A program made the position numbers and the translations under genes. Under the pieces are notes generated by a model. That model was not told the DNA's origin. It saw only the letters and a program-made list of their open reading frames with translations, and did no database searches. Source: UBA4736 sp002404015 (GTDB taxonomy: Bacteria > Chloroflexota > Dormibacteria > Dormibacterales > Dormibacteraceae). Taken from it: DNA of 64,000 nucleotides. The stretch lies in NCBI GenBank assembly GCA_036747295.1, contig DAIOCN010000012.1, positions 1-64,000 on the forward strand, written 5' to 3'. Shown piece after piece: positions 16,007-25,611 of this stretch. Position 1 is the stretch's first letter. Every line of letters starts with the position of its first letter.

Positions 16007-16976
16007 GCTCAACGTCGTCGAGGCCATCCGCGACGCGCTGGCGACGGAGATGGAGCGCGACGAGCGCGTCATGGTGCTGGGCCTGGACGTAGGCGACCTG
16101 GGCGGCGTCTTCCGCTCGACCCAGGGGCTGCTGGACAGGTTCGGCCCGAACCGGGTCGTGAACACGCCGCTCGCCGAGGCCAGTATCGTCGGCGCCTCGC
16201 TGGGCCTCGCCATCTCCGGCATGGTGCCCGTCGCCGAGATCCAGTTCCTGGGCTTCACCCACCAGGCGTTCCACCAGATCGGGCCTCAGCTGGGCCGCTA
16301 CCGCTTCCGCTCGAAGGGCCGCTTCGGCGCCCAGGTCACGATCCGGGCGCCCTTCGGAGGCGGCGTCAAGACGCCGGAGTTCCACCCCGACGCCATCGAG
16401 GCCCAGTTCGTCCAAGAGCCGGGCATCAAGATCGTCTGCCCGACCACCCCCTACGACGCCAAGGGGATGCTGATCGAGGCCATCCGCGACCCCGACCCGG
16501 TCCTCTTCCTAGAGCCTCAGCGGCTGTACCGGCTGGGCCGCCAGGAGGTCCCGGAGGGCGACTACACGGTGCCCTTCGGGAAGGCGGTCATGCGGCGGCA
16601 GGGCAAGGACCTGACCCTGATCGCCTGGTCGGCCGCCGTCGAGATGGCCCTGCGGGCGGCCGGCGAGCTGGCCAAGGAGGGCATCGAGGCGGGCGTCCTC
16701 GACCTGCGGACGCTGGTCCCGCTGGACGTCGAGACGCTGGTCAGGGAAGTCTCGGCCACCGGCAAGGCGGTGGTCGTGCACGAGGCGCCGATGAGCGCCG
16801 GCTTCGGCGCCGAGATTGTCGCCACCATCCAGGAGGAGGCTTTCTACTCGCTGGACGCGCCCATCGCGCGTGTCACCGCCTGGGATACGCCCTACCCGCC
16901 GGGCTCACTTGAGGGCTGGTACCTGCCGACCCTGGACCGGGTGGTCAAGGCGGCGCGGAAAACGGCTCAGGCCTGA
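15999..16976 (+). CDS. 2-oxoacid dehydrogenase E1 beta
   Basis: 325 residues of the transketolase-like beta subunit: G-L-D-V-G near the start, V-N-T-P-L-A-E, E-I-Q-F motif, and the transketolase C-terminal domain beginning L-T-L-I-A-W-S-A-A-V. Forms the alpha2-beta2 E1 with the preceding product. Its 3' end overlaps the convergent nei2 gene by 10 bases. Confidence 0.92.
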   Translation: MPELNVVEAIRDALATEMERDERVMVLGLDVGDLGGVFRSTQGLLDRFGPNRVVNTPLAEASIVGASLGLAISGMVPVAEIQFLGFTHQAFHQIGPQLGRYRFRSKGRFGAQVTIRAPFGGGVKTPEFHPDAIEAQFVQEPGIKIVCPTTPYDAKGMLIEAIRDPDPVLFLEPQRLYRLGRQEVPEGDYTVPFGKAVMRRQGKDLTLIAWSAAVEMALRAAGELAKEGIEAGVLDLRTLVPLDVETLVREVSATGKAVVVHEAPMSAGFGAEIVATIQEEAFYSLDAPIARVTAWDTPYPPGSLEGWYLPTLDRVVKAARKTAQA

Positions 16977-17683
16977 CAGGTCGGGCACCAGTAGGTGCGG
17001 CGCAGCCGCTCGCCCTGGCGTTGGGAGCGGATGAGGGTGCCGCAGCGACGGCAGGCCCGGCCGGTGCGCCGGTACACCGACTCAGCCGGCCGCCGGCCGC
17101 CGATCGATGCCTGCAGGCCCGCCCGCGCGTCGGTGTAGAGCGAGCGCAGCTCGTCGTCGGTGTAGTCGGCGCGGAAGGGGTCGAGCCGCGTCCGCCACAG
17201 GGCCTCGTTCTTGTGGATGTTGCCGATACCGGCGGCAACCCGCTGGTCGAGCAGCAGCTCGCCGAGGGCAACCGGGCCTGAGGAGCGGGCGCGCGCCACC
17301 ACCGCCTCCAGGTCGAACTCGGCGGCCAGGATGTCGGGGCCCAGGCGCTGCAGGCCTTCGCGACCCTCCCGCACGAGCTCCACTGTCGGGGCCGCGAAGC
17401 AGACCGCGACCGTGTCCTCCGTCTCCAGGAGCGCCTTGACCTGCCAGGCCGGCCGGCGCCAACGCTCGCCCGGTGCGTAGAGCTGCCATTGGCCGGACAT
17501 GCGCAGGTGGGTGTGCAGCGCGAGGCCGCCGTCGAAGCGGACCAGGATGTGCTTGCCGACCGGCTCGACGGCCTGGACGGTGCGGCCCACGAGGGTCGGG
17601 GGTACCGCTTTCAGGATCTGCTTGCCGACCAGCCGGGCACGCAGGGAAGCCGCGCTGCGCCAGATCGTGTCCCCTTCAGGCAC
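16967..17683 (-). CDS. nei2: Fpg/Nei family DNA glycosylase (Nei2-type endonuclease VIII)
   Basis: 238 residues from the GTG at 17683. Starts V-P-E-G-D, giving the catalytic N-terminal Pro-Glu after Met removal. A helix-two-turn-helix with G-I-G-N-I-H-K-N-E and a C-terminal zinc finger (C-R-R-C ... C-P-T-C) complete the family. Removes oxidised bases and nicks the strand. The start overlaps lhr by 8 bases; an lhr-nei2 pair is also seen in mycobacteria. The much longer open frame upstream is antisense-type shadow of lhr. Confidence 0.9.
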   Translation of the reverse strand: MPEGDTIWRSAASLRARLVGKQILKAVPPTLVGRTVQAVEPVGKHILVRFDGGLALHTHLRMSGQWQLYAPGERWRRPAWQVKALLETEDTVAVCFAAPTVELVREGREGLQRLGPDILAAEFDLEAVVARARSSGPVALGELLLDQRVAAGIGNIHKNEALWRTRLDPFRADYTDDELRSLYTDARAGLQASIGGRRPAESVYRRTGRACRRCGTLIRSQRQGERLRRTYWCPTCQA

Positions 17684-20600
17684 CCTTCGGCCAGACCACC
17701 ATGCCCCGCGGCGTGGCGCCGAATCCGCTCTCCTTGAGGAGCCGCGCGATGGCGGCCTCGCGCACCGGCTGCCCGTCCACGCGCTGCAGCTCGACCCTGC
17801 CGGCCCGGGTGGCCGCGGCGACCAGGACTTCGAGGTGCTCGCGCCGAACCTCGCCGAGCGTCCAGAGCGTGCGCCCCCCCCGCTCCAGGTAGAGCCGCAG
17901 CTCGCCTCCGTCCAGCACGACGAAAGCGCCTGCTGCCCGTGCCATCCGGGCGTCGGACTGGGGCCAGGGCAGGACCGCACCGTAGGGATTCGCCGGGTCG
18001 GTGGCGGCCAGCGCCCTGACCGCGCCGTCCGGCTCGCGGGTGCCGCGCAGGCGGTCGACCGCCCCAGGCAGCGCGAACTGGGAGCCGCCCAGCCCATGCA
18101 CGAAGTAGCCGCGCCGGATCCGGCCCGCCTCCTCCATGGCGCGCAGCACCGGGTAGAGCGCCGCGAAGCCGCCCACCCAGCCCTCGCTCACGACCGACTC
18201 TCGGGTCAGCACGCCGTGCCGCTGCAAGAGGACACCGGCCTGGGCGTAGAGCCGCTCGGTGGGCAGGGCGCCGGCCCCCAGCAGGTCGGCCACCAGCGAC
18301 CAGCGGCCGGCGGCGCGGGGCTGGGTCAGCCGGGGCAGGCGGGGTCGCCGGGCATGCGGGTTGCGCCTGGGCGCCGGGCCCAGCAGGCGGAGCGGGGCGA
18401 AAATGTCGTTGGTGACCTCACCCGCCCAAACCATGTCCCAGAGCGCGTCCAGTACCGCCTCCTCGTTGCCTCCGCCCGCCGCGTTGTAGAGATCGCGGAA
18501 GAAGCTGGCGCCGCGTCCCTGCAGGTGGGCCCGAATCTTGACGTGCCGCTCGCCGCCAGGCGGGTCCACCGGCTCGGGCAGCAGACGGGGGGCGTCGTCC
18601 CGCAGGTAGAGCGCCAGGCGGCCGTCGGCGGGGCCGAGGCTGCCCCGCCCGGCCCACACCACCTCGCCCATCGAGACCAGCTCGTCCAGCAGGGCCGGGT
18701 TGTAGCCCCTGACCCGGGCACTCAGCACGTCACGCTCGATCACCGAGGCGGGCAGCGCCAGGCCCTGGAGCAGGAAGACGCACTCCAGCAGCCGCTCGGT
18801 GCCGCGGGCCTCCGTGCCGACGCCGTGCCAGGCGGGGAGAAAGCGGGCCAGCACCTCGGGCAGCACGGGCTCGGCCTCCCGCCGGAGCGCGGCCAGGGAG
18901 CGCCGGCGGAGTGTGCGCAGGACATCCGGATGGCAGAACTCGCGCCCGCTGTAGCCGGGCCGGAACTCGCCGGCCAGCAGCTCTCCCCGCTGCACCAGCC
19001 GGTGCAGGGAGGCCTCCACCGCCACCCCCCAGCGCGCGGCCGGGTCGCCCGCCACGAAGGGGACGTGGGTCCGTGCCCAGCGCCGCAGAAGCGACTCCAG
19101 GGGCTCAGGGACACTCTCCAGGAAGGCGTCGGGCAGGCCGCCCGGGAGGGCCGCGCCCAGCGCGTCCCGGTACCGGCCCGCGTCCTCGGCAACGATGAAC
19201 CGCTCGGCGCGGCCGATCCGCACCGGGACGGACCGCCGCTCCGCAAGCAGCTGGTTCAGCCACTCGCCGCCGACGCCGCGGGCCGCCAGCTCCGCCCGGT
19301 CCAGGTCGCCGAGCCGGGCCAGCAGGTCGTGGGCCTCGTCGGCGTCGCGGGGCTGGCGATCCGGCTTCAGGCCCTGCAGCTCCAGCTCTAGCTCCGTCAT
19401 GGCGTCGGGATCGAGCAGCTCGCGCAGCTCCTCGGTGCCCAGAAGCTCCGACAGGAGCTCGCGGTCGAGCGTCAGGGCCTGGGCCCGCCGCTCCGCGAGC
19501 GGCGCGTCGCCCTCGTACAGGTACTGGCCGACATAGTCGAAGAGGAGCGACGCGGCGAAGGGCGAAGCCCGGTCGGTGTCGACCGCGACCACCCTGACCT
19601 GGCGGGAGCGGATCCGGCTCAACAGGTCGCGCAGGGACTCCAGGTCGAAGGCGTCGGCCAGGCACTCGCGGTAAGTCTCGATCAGGATCGGGAAGTCGGC
19701 GTGTCCGGACGCGACCTGGAGCAGGTCGGAGCTGCGCTGGCGCTGCATCCAGAGCGGCGTCCGCTGGCCGGGCCGGCGGCGGGGCAGAAGAAGGGCGCGG
19801 GCCGCGTTCTCGCGGAAGCGGCTGGCGAAGAGTGCCGAGCCGGGCAGCTGGTTCGTTATGAGGTCTGTGACCTCCTCGGGGTCCAGCACCAGGTCGGCGA
19901 CCTCCACGGGTTCGTCGGCGTCCGGCAGGCGCAGGGCGATGCCGTCGTCGGTGTACATCGACTGGACCTCCATGCCCAGTCGCTCGGACAGTTTGTGCTC
20001 GAGCGCGAGGGCCCAGGGGGCGTGAACCCGGCCGCCGTAGGGGGTGAGGATGCAGACCCGCCAGTCCCCCACCTCGTCTCGGAAGCGCTCGACCACGACG
20101 GTCTGGTCGTCGGGCACGGCGCCGGTGGCCTGCGCCTGGTCGCCCAGGTACTGCAGCAGGTTGCTGACGGCGCGGTCGTCGAAGCCCGCGTTCTCCTTGA
20201 GGCGCCGCTCCGCATCGGCAGGCCCCGCCGAGCTCAGCTCGCGGGTCATCCGGCCCAGGGCCCGGCCGAGCTCGGCAGGGCGGCTCAGTGAATCGCCGTG
20301 CCAGAAGGCGATCTTGCCCGGCTCACCCGGAGCCGGCGTGACCAGGACCTGGGAGGGCGTGATCTCGGCCACCCGCCAGGTGGTGGCGCCGAGCACGAAG
20401 GTCTCACCGGGCCGGGTCTCGAAGACCATCTCCTCGTCCAGCTCGCCCACCCGCTTGCCATCCTCCAGGAGGTTCACGGTGTAGAGGCCGCGGTCAGGGA
20501 TCGTGCCCGGGTTGGTCACCGCCAGCCGCTGGGCCCCAGCGCGGCCGCGGACGGTGCCGTTGACGCGGTCCCAGACGATCCGCGGGCGCAGCTCGGCAAA

Positions 20601-22004
20601 CTCGTCACTCGGGTAGCGCCCCGCCAGCATATCGAGGGTGGCCTCGAAGGCCCGCCTGCTCAGCGTTCGAAAGGGGTGGGCGCGAGCGACCAGGGCGGCC
20701 ATGTCGTCCACCTTCCACTCTTCCAGGGCGCACATCGCGACCACCTGCTGGGCCAGGACGTCGAGCGGGTTGGTAGGGATGACCGTGGTTTCGATCTCGC
20801 CCTTCTGCATGCGCTCGACGACAACGGCGGACTCCAGCAGGTCGCCCCGGTACTTGGGGAAGATGGTGCCCTTGCTGACCTCGCCCACGCTGTGGCCGGC
20901 GCGACCGATGCGCTGGATGCCGGCCGCGACTGTGGGGGGCGCCTCGACCTGGATCACCAGGTCGACCGCGCCCATGTCGATGCCGAGCTCCAGGCTGGAC
21001 GTGGCGACCAGGCCTTTGAGGCGGCCGGCCTTGAGAGCGTCCTCGATCAGCAGCCTCTGCTCGCGGGCGATCGAGCCGTGGTGGGCCAGGACCACTTCCT
21101 CGCCGGCCTCTTCGTTGAGGCGGGCCGCCAGGCGCTCGGCCAGCCGCCGCGAGTTGACGAAGACGATCGTGCTTCGATGCTGCCTGACGAGCTCGAGTAG
21201 CCGCGGGTAGATGGCCGGCCAGATGCTCCGCCGGGGCTGGGGCAGCTCGCTCGCGGGCTGGGGGGCACCTCGGTCGAGGTTGGACATGTCGTCCACCGGG
21301 ACCTCGACCGTGATCTCCATCATCTTGCGGCGGCCGGCGTCCACGATCTCGACGGGGCGGTCGGTGCCGGCCAGGAAGCGGCCAATCTCGTCCAGTGGCC
21401 GCTGGGTGGCGGAGAGTCCGATCCGCTGCGGCTCCTGAGCCGTGAGCGCGGCCAGCCGCTCGAGGCTGAGGACCAGGTGGGCGCCTCGCTTGGTGGCTGC
21501 GACGGAATGGATCTCGTCCACGATCACCCAGCGGACGCTCGCCAAGATGCGCCTCGCGGCGCTGGTCAGGAGCAGGTAGAGGGACTCCGGTGTCGTGATC
21601 AGGATGTCGGGCGGCGTCCGCTCCATGGCCCGGCGCTCCTGGCTGGGCGTGTCGCCGGTCCGGATCGCCACCTGGAGGTCCGGCATCCTGGGGTCCTGCA
21701 GCCGCAGGCCGGCCAGGGGGGCCCGCAGGTTGCGCTCGACGTCGTGGGCCAGCGCCTTGAGGGGAGAGATGTAGAGGACCCGGCAGCGCTGATCGGCGGG
21801 CGGAGTCGGCTCGCCGGCCAGGCGGTCGAGGCACCAGAGGAAGGCGGCCAGCGTCTTGCCGCTGCCGGTGGGCGCGGTCATCAGCGTGTGGGAGCCGCCG
21901 GCCACGGCCCGCCAGCCCCGCTCCTGCACCTCGGTGGGCTGGGCGAAGGCCTTCCGGAACCACTCGCTGGCGGTCGGGGAGAAAAGACTCAGGGCATCCG
22001 GCAT
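17676..22004 (-). CDS. lhr: Lhr-type DEAD/DEAH-box helicase
   Basis: 1442 residues. Walker A T-A-P-T-G-S-G-K-T (about 40), D-E-I-H box (about 168), L-S-A-T motif III, H-H-G-S-I, and motifs V/VI with S-S-L-E-L-G-I-D-M-G and Q-R-I-G-R-A-G-H. Winged-helix and beta-barrel domains follow to about 860, then the long bacterial Lhr C-terminal domain. A 3'-5' ssDNA translocase acting in DNA repair. Divergent from the gene at 22029 with a 24-base gap. Confidence 0.93.
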   Translation of the reverse strand: MPDALSLFSPTASEWFRKAFAQPTEVQERGWRAVAGGSHTLMTAPTGSGKTLAAFLWCLDRLAGEPTPPADQRCRVLYISPLKALAHDVERNLRAPLAGLRLQDPRMPDLQVAIRTGDTPSQERRAMERTPPDILITTPESLYLLLTSAARRILASVRWVIVDEIHSVAATKRGAHLVLSLERLAALTAQEPQRIGLSATQRPLDEIGRFLAGTDRPVEIVDAGRRKMMEITVEVPVDDMSNLDRGAPQPASELPQPRRSIWPAIYPRLLELVRQHRSTIVFVNSRRLAERLAARLNEEAGEEVVLAHHGSIAREQRLLIEDALKAGRLKGLVATSSLELGIDMGAVDLVIQVEAPPTVAAGIQRIGRAGHSVGEVSKGTIFPKYRGDLLESAVVVERMQKGEIETTVIPTNPLDVLAQQVVAMCALEEWKVDDMAALVARAHPFRTLSRRAFEATLDMLAGRYPSDEFAELRPRIVWDRVNGTVRGRAGAQRLAVTNPGTIPDRGLYTVNLLEDGKRVGELDEEMVFETRPGETFVLGATTWRVAEITPSQVLVTPAPGEPGKIAFWHGDSLSRPAELGRALGRMTRELSSAGPADAERRLKENAGFDDRAVSNLLQYLGDQAQATGAVPDDQTVVVERFRDEVGDWRVCILTPYGGRVHAPWALALEHKLSERLGMEVQSMYTDDGIALRLPDADEPVEVADLVLDPEEVTDLITNQLPGSALFASRFRENAARALLLPRRRPGQRTPLWMQRQRSSDLLQVASGHADFPILIETYRECLADAFDLESLRDLLSRIRSRQVRVVAVDTDRASPFAASLLFDYVGQYLYEGDAPLAERRAQALTLDRELLSELLGTEELRELLDPDAMTELELELQGLKPDRQPRDADEAHDLLARLGDLDRAELAARGVGGEWLNQLLAERRSVPVRIGRAERFIVAEDAGRYRDALGAALPGGLPDAFLESVPEPLESLLRRWARTHVPFVAGDPAARWGVAVEASLHRLVQRGELLAGEFRPGYSGREFCHPDVLRTLRRRSLAALRREAEPVLPEVLARFLPAWHGVGTEARGTERLLECVFLLQGLALPASVIERDVLSARVRGYNPALLDELVSMGEVVWAGRGSLGPADGRLALYLRDDAPRLLPEPVDPPGGERHVKIRAHLQGRGASFFRDLYNAAGGGNEEAVLDALWDMVWAGEVTNDIFAPLRLLGPAPRRNPHARRPRLPRLTQPRAAGRWSLVADLLGAGALPTERLYAQAGVLLQRHGVLTRESVVSEGWVGGFAALYPVLRAMEEAGRIRRGYFVHGLGGSQFALPGAVDRLRGTREPDGAVRALAATDPANPYGAVLPWPQSDARMARAAGAFVVLDGGELRLYLERGGRTLWTLGEVRREHLEVLVAAATRAGRVELQRVDGQPVREAAIARLLKESGFGATPRGMVVWPKGA

Positions 22005-22028
22005 CCGGCTAACCGTATCGTGGGACTC

Positions 22029-22457
22029 ATGGCATTGAGCGAACAGGAAGTGCTGACCCGCCTATTCGAGCTGGAGAACGACGAGGAAGCCGACCGGAGG
22101 GCCCGCCTGACCGGCGACCGCTACCTCTCGCTCTTCCTCGGCCAGCTCGACGGCAAGAGCTACGTGTTCCTCCACGGGCCCGCCGCGGATGGTGGGTTCA
22201 GCACCGACAACTCGGAGTTCTACGTGTACGAGACGAGCGGCGAGGCGGAGGGCACCTACGACCAGATGCTGGGCGAGTTCAGGGAGTCCGGGAACCTGGT
22301 CGAGGAGGACTCGCTGGAGGACCTGGGCGACTTCGTCAGCTCCGGCCCCGACCCCGACGACATGGCCGAGCTGAGGAACAGCACGGACGACCCCCTGGAG
22401 GTGCCAGAGCCCAGCGACGAGCACCTCGAACGACCGCCCGTGGTGCCCGAGGAATAG
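22029..22457 (+). CDS. acidic conserved-looking protein
   Basis: 142 residues, strongly acidic in its last 50. No family recognised. The N-terminal half reads as a small alpha/beta domain with a Y-L-S-L-F-L-G-Q-L-D-G-K-S-Y-V-F-L hairpin. Longer upstream in-frame sequence is antisense to lhr, so ATG 22029 is preferred. Five bases separate it from the enoyl-CoA hydratase gene. Confidence 0.65.
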   Translation: MALSEQEVLTRLFELENDEEADRRARLTGDRYLSLFLGQLDGKSYVFLHGPAADGGFSTDNSEFYVYETSGEAEGTYDQMLGEFRESGNLVEEDSLEDLGDFVSSGPDPDDMAELRNSTDDPLEVPEPSDEHLERPPVVPEE

Positions 22458-22462
22458 AGGGC

Positions 22463-23257
22463 ATGAGCACCGAGATCGGCAGCGACGTCGTCCAGTACGC
22501 GGTCTCCGACGGGGTCGCGGTCGTGACCCTCAACCGGCCCGACCGCCTGAACGCCTGGACCCCGGAGATGGGCGAGCTCTACTTCGACCACCTCGAGCAC
22601 GCGGGTTCGGATCCCGAGGTCCGCGTGATAGTGGTCACCGGCGCCGGGCGCGGCTTCTGCGCGGGCGCCGACATGTCGCTGCTGCAGTCGATCGGGGGCG
22701 GCTCGGCGGTGGTCGGGGAGGCTTCCTCGCGCTACCCGACCCACACGCTGGAGATCCGGAAGCCCGTGATCGCCGCCGTGAACGGCGCTTGCGCGGGCGT
22801 GGGTCTGGTGCTCGCCCTGATGTGCGACCTGCGCTTTGCCGCGGGGGGCGCCAAGTTCACCTCTTCGTTCGTGCGCCGCGGCCTCATCGCGGAGTACGGC
22901 TCGTCCTGGCTGCTGCCCCGCCTGGTGGGCCCGGCAGTGGCTCTCGACATCCTGCTCTCGGGGCGGGTGTTCCTGGCCGAGGAGGCTCTCTCTATGGGGC
23001 TGGTGAACCGGGTGGTCGCACCCGAGTCACTCCTGGACGAGACGCTGGCCTACGCTCGCGACCTGGCGGAGAACTGCTCGCCGACCTCCATGGCGGTAAT
23101 CAAGTCGCAGGTCTACCGGCACTCGGACCTGGCCTTGCGGGAGGCGCTGGAGGAATCGCTGCGGCTGATGGCGGATTCGCTGCAGACCGACGACTTCAAG
23201 GAAGGCGTGCAGTCGTTCCTCGACCAGCGCCCGCCGCGTTTTCGGCCCCTGGATTGA
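22463..23257 (+). CDS. enoyl-CoA hydratase/isomerase family protein
   Basis: 264 residues of the crotonase fold: L-N-R-P-D-R-L-N-A, oxyanion-hole segments G-A-G-R-G-F-C-A-G-A-D and A-A-V-N-G-A-C-A-G-V-G, and an A-E-Y-G-S-S-W motif placing one acidic residue. Substrate unknown; could serve beta-oxidation or aromatic-acid CoA catabolism. Confidence 0.9.
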   Translation: MSTEIGSDVVQYAVSDGVAVVTLNRPDRLNAWTPEMGELYFDHLEHAGSDPEVRVIVVTGAGRGFCAGADMSLLQSIGGGSAVVGEASSRYPTHTLEIRKPVIAAVNGACAGVGLVLALMCDLRFAAGGAKFTSSFVRRGLIAEYGSSWLLPRLVGPAVALDILLSGRVFLAEEALSMGLVNRVVAPESLLDETLAYARDLAENCSPTSMAVIKSQVYRHSDLALREALEESLRLMADSLQTDDFKEGVQSFLDQRPPRFRPLD

Positions 23258-23290
23258 AATAAACAGCCCTCCGGCCGAATAGTTCCATAT

Positions 23291-23767
23291 GTGAAGCAAT
23301 TCCCGGAGTCCGAGCGCGCCCGCGTTCACGCCGGGATGTTCGAGGTACTGCCTCGGCTCTTCATCCGGATGCGGCTCGGCCTGCCCCTGGAGATCGCCGG
23401 CCTGGGCCGGATCACGCCGGAGCAGTTCGCCGTGCTGAAGCTGCTGCGCGAGCGAGGCCCGCAGACGATCGGCGGGCTGGCGGCAGGGCGGGCCGTGGCG
23501 CTCAACACGGCCTCGACGCTGGCCGACCGGCTGGCGGCCGCGGGGCTGGTGGTGCGCGCTGCGGATCCCCAGGACCGGCGGTTGGTCCGGGTATCGCTGA
23601 CGCCGCTCGGCACGCAGCTGCTGGACCGGCTGGTCGAGCTGCGCCGGCAGGTGATGCGGGAGATGCTGGAAGAGCTGTCCGACGCTGAGATCAACGCTCT
23701 CGGCGAGGCGCTCCCCGCGATGGACCGGCTGGCCTCGCTGCCGGCTCCGGAGCGGGTCGCCCTGTGA
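23291..23767 (+). CDS. MarR family transcriptional regulator
   Basis: 158 residues, GTG start. Winged-helix core with the D-P-Q-D-R-R wing motif typical of MarR, flanked by dimerisation helices. Its 3' end abuts the MFS efflux gene, so it probably represses that pump and itself in response to a lipophilic ligand. Confidence 0.92.
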   Translation: MKQFPESERARVHAGMFEVLPRLFIRMRLGLPLEIAGLGRITPEQFAVLKLLRERGPQTIGGLAAGRAVALNTASTLADRLAAAGLVVRAADPQDRRLVRVSLTPLGTQLLDRLVELRRQVMREMLEELSDAEINALGEALPAMDRLASLPAPERVAL

Positions 23768-23778
23768 GGGAGGTCCCG

Positions 23779-25329
23779 ATGGCCGTCGCAACGCCCGCGC
23801 CACGGCGTGACATGGTGCCCGCCTCGCGCTGGGTGATCGCCGGGATCGTGGCCATCGGTTCGGCCTCCTCGCTCCTGTCCACCACGGTCGTCAACGTGGC
23901 CGTCTCAGATCTCCAGCACGTGTTCAACGCGCCCCTCAATGACGTGCAGTGGGTGCTCACGGCGTACCTGCTTGGGCTGTCGGCGACCATCCCGCTCTCG
24001 GGCTGGGCGACCGACCGGTTCGGCTCGAAGCGGATGTACCTGGCGACTCTCATCGCCTTCACGTTCGCCTCGGGGCTCTGCGGGCTGGCCTGGAACATCA
24101 GCTCCGAGGTTGTCTTCCGAGTGATCCAGGGCCTTGCCGGGGGCATGGTGATGCCGGTCGGGATGGCGATCCTGATGCGGATGACACCCGCCAACGAGCG
24201 CGGCCGGATGATGTCGTTCCTGGGCGTCCCCATGATGCTGGCACCCGCCCTGGGCCCCACGGTGGGCGGTCTGCTGATCAAGCTCGTCGACTGGCGGCTG
24301 ATCTTCTGGATCAACATCCCGTTCGGCCTGCTGGCCGCGTACCTGGCCTGGCGCCGGATGAGCGAGTCGGAGCGCATGGACCCGGGCCGGTTCGACATGA
24401 TCGGCTTCCTGACCTGCACGCCGGGCGTGGCCCTGGTCATATTCGGGCTGACCCAGGCCGCGGCCAACGGCTGGGGCTCCTGGAAGACGCTGGTCCCGAT
24501 CGCCGCGGCCGCTGCGCTGCTCGTCTTCTTCACCCTCTGGGAGCTGCGCCAGGAGCGGCCCCTACTGGATGTCCGGATCTTTTCGAACAGCGCCTTCCGG
24601 GCGGCTTCGATCGTGGGCGTGATATCGGCGGCCTCGCTGTTCGGGCCTGCCTTCCTGGCTCCCGTGTTCATGCAGCAGGTCCAGGGCTACGACACCCTGG
24701 GAGCGGGCCTCCTGCTCGGGGTCCAGGGCCTGGCCGCCGCGGCCATGATGCCGCTGTCCGGGTACCTGACCGACCGCTACGGGGCCAAGCTCGTGGTGTT
24801 CTTCGGCGTCCTGGTCCTGGTGGTGGCCACAGTCCTGATGACCGGGGTGTCGCAGAATACCACGTCGCTGAACTGGATCTTGCTGCTCGGCCTCCGCGGT
24901 ATCGGGATGGGCTTCGCCATGATGCCCGCCTTCAGCGCCGCTTACGTGAGCCTGGCCCAGAACGACATCAACCGAGCGACAGCGATGTCGAACACCCTAC
25001 AGCGGATCTTCTCCTCGCTCGGCATCGCTGTGCTGGCCACTGTCATCCAGGCCCGGATCCCCGCCCACCTGCCCGCCCACGTGCGACCCACCCCGGGCCT
25101 GATGGCCGCGGCGATAGGCGGGGCCTTCGACGACAGCATGTGGGTGGCGGCGGCCACGGTCGTCCTGGCGTTGCCGGCCTCGCTCATGTTGCAGCGGGCC
25201 ATGCAGCCCGGCGGCCGGGTGGCCAGGTCTCAGCCGGTCCTGGTCGCCGGCGTCCTGGTGGCGTCCCTGGCCGGCTTCGCGGTTTGCGTCGCCCAGGCCT
25301 TCGGGCAAAGGCTGAGCCAGCTGCTTTAG
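23779..25329 (+). CDS. MFS drug:H+ antiporter, DHA2 (EmrB/QacA) type
   Basis: 516 residues from the ATG with GGGAGG 7 bases upstream; a GTG at 23764 overlapping marR is an alternative. Fourteen hydrophobic segments, motif A-like D-R-F-G-S-K-R between helices 2 and 3 and P-x-x-G-P-x-x-G-G in helix 5, as in EmrB/QacA exporters. Cotranscribed with marR. Confidence 0.9.
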   Translation: MAVATPAPRRDMVPASRWVIAGIVAIGSASSLLSTTVVNVAVSDLQHVFNAPLNDVQWVLTAYLLGLSATIPLSGWATDRFGSKRMYLATLIAFTFASGLCGLAWNISSEVVFRVIQGLAGGMVMPVGMAILMRMTPANERGRMMSFLGVPMMLAPALGPTVGGLLIKLVDWRLIFWINIPFGLLAAYLAWRRMSESERMDPGRFDMIGFLTCTPGVALVIFGLTQAAANGWGSWKTLVPIAAAAALLVFFTLWELRQERPLLDVRIFSNSAFRAASIVGVISAASLFGPAFLAPVFMQQVQGYDTLGAGLLLGVQGLAAAAMMPLSGYLTDRYGAKLVVFFGVLVLVVATVLMTGVSQNTTSLNWILLLGLRGIGMGFAMMPAFSAAYVSLAQNDINRATAMSNTLQRIFSSLGIAVLATVIQARIPAHLPAHVRPTPGLMAAAIGGAFDDSMWVAAATVVLALPASLMLQRAMQPGGRVARSQPVLVAGVLVASLAGFAVCVAQAFGQRLSQLL

Positions 25330-25368
25330 TCCGTAACCGACGGCCGGCCCATCGCGTTGCACGCCTGG

Positions 25369-25500
25369 ATGTTCACTCGAATCGCTCTCCAGATCGTCCG
25401 CCTGGCGCTCGTCCCGGTGGACGTGGCCGGCCCCTCCCGCAGCCGCCTCCGACTGCACCGCGCAAGGCTCCAACTCCGTCAGCAGCTGGCCGACCGCTAG
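25369..25500 (+). CDS. possible short basic peptide
   Basis: 43 codons, ATG to TAG, in the 282-base gap after the MFS gene. Sequence has an aliphatic N-terminal half and an Arg/Leu-rich amphipathic half. No Shine-Dalgarno and no recognised family. Confidence 0.25.
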   Translation: MFTRIALQIVRLALVPVDVAGPSRSRLRLHRARLQLRQQLADR

Positions 25501-25611
25501 TCTTCCCGCCGCGCAAGACTTGGCGCCCCTGGCGCGTTTCTCGTTTTTAGGCGTCAGTATTTGCGCAATCTGTTCTAGTTGCGCCATCACTTCTTAGGAG
25601 GAGCCGCAAGC

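Noticed and set aside
17499..19391. 630-codon plus-strand open frame inside lhr
   Set aside because: Lies wholly antisense to conserved Lhr sequence and has no recognisable domain; an artefact of high GC.
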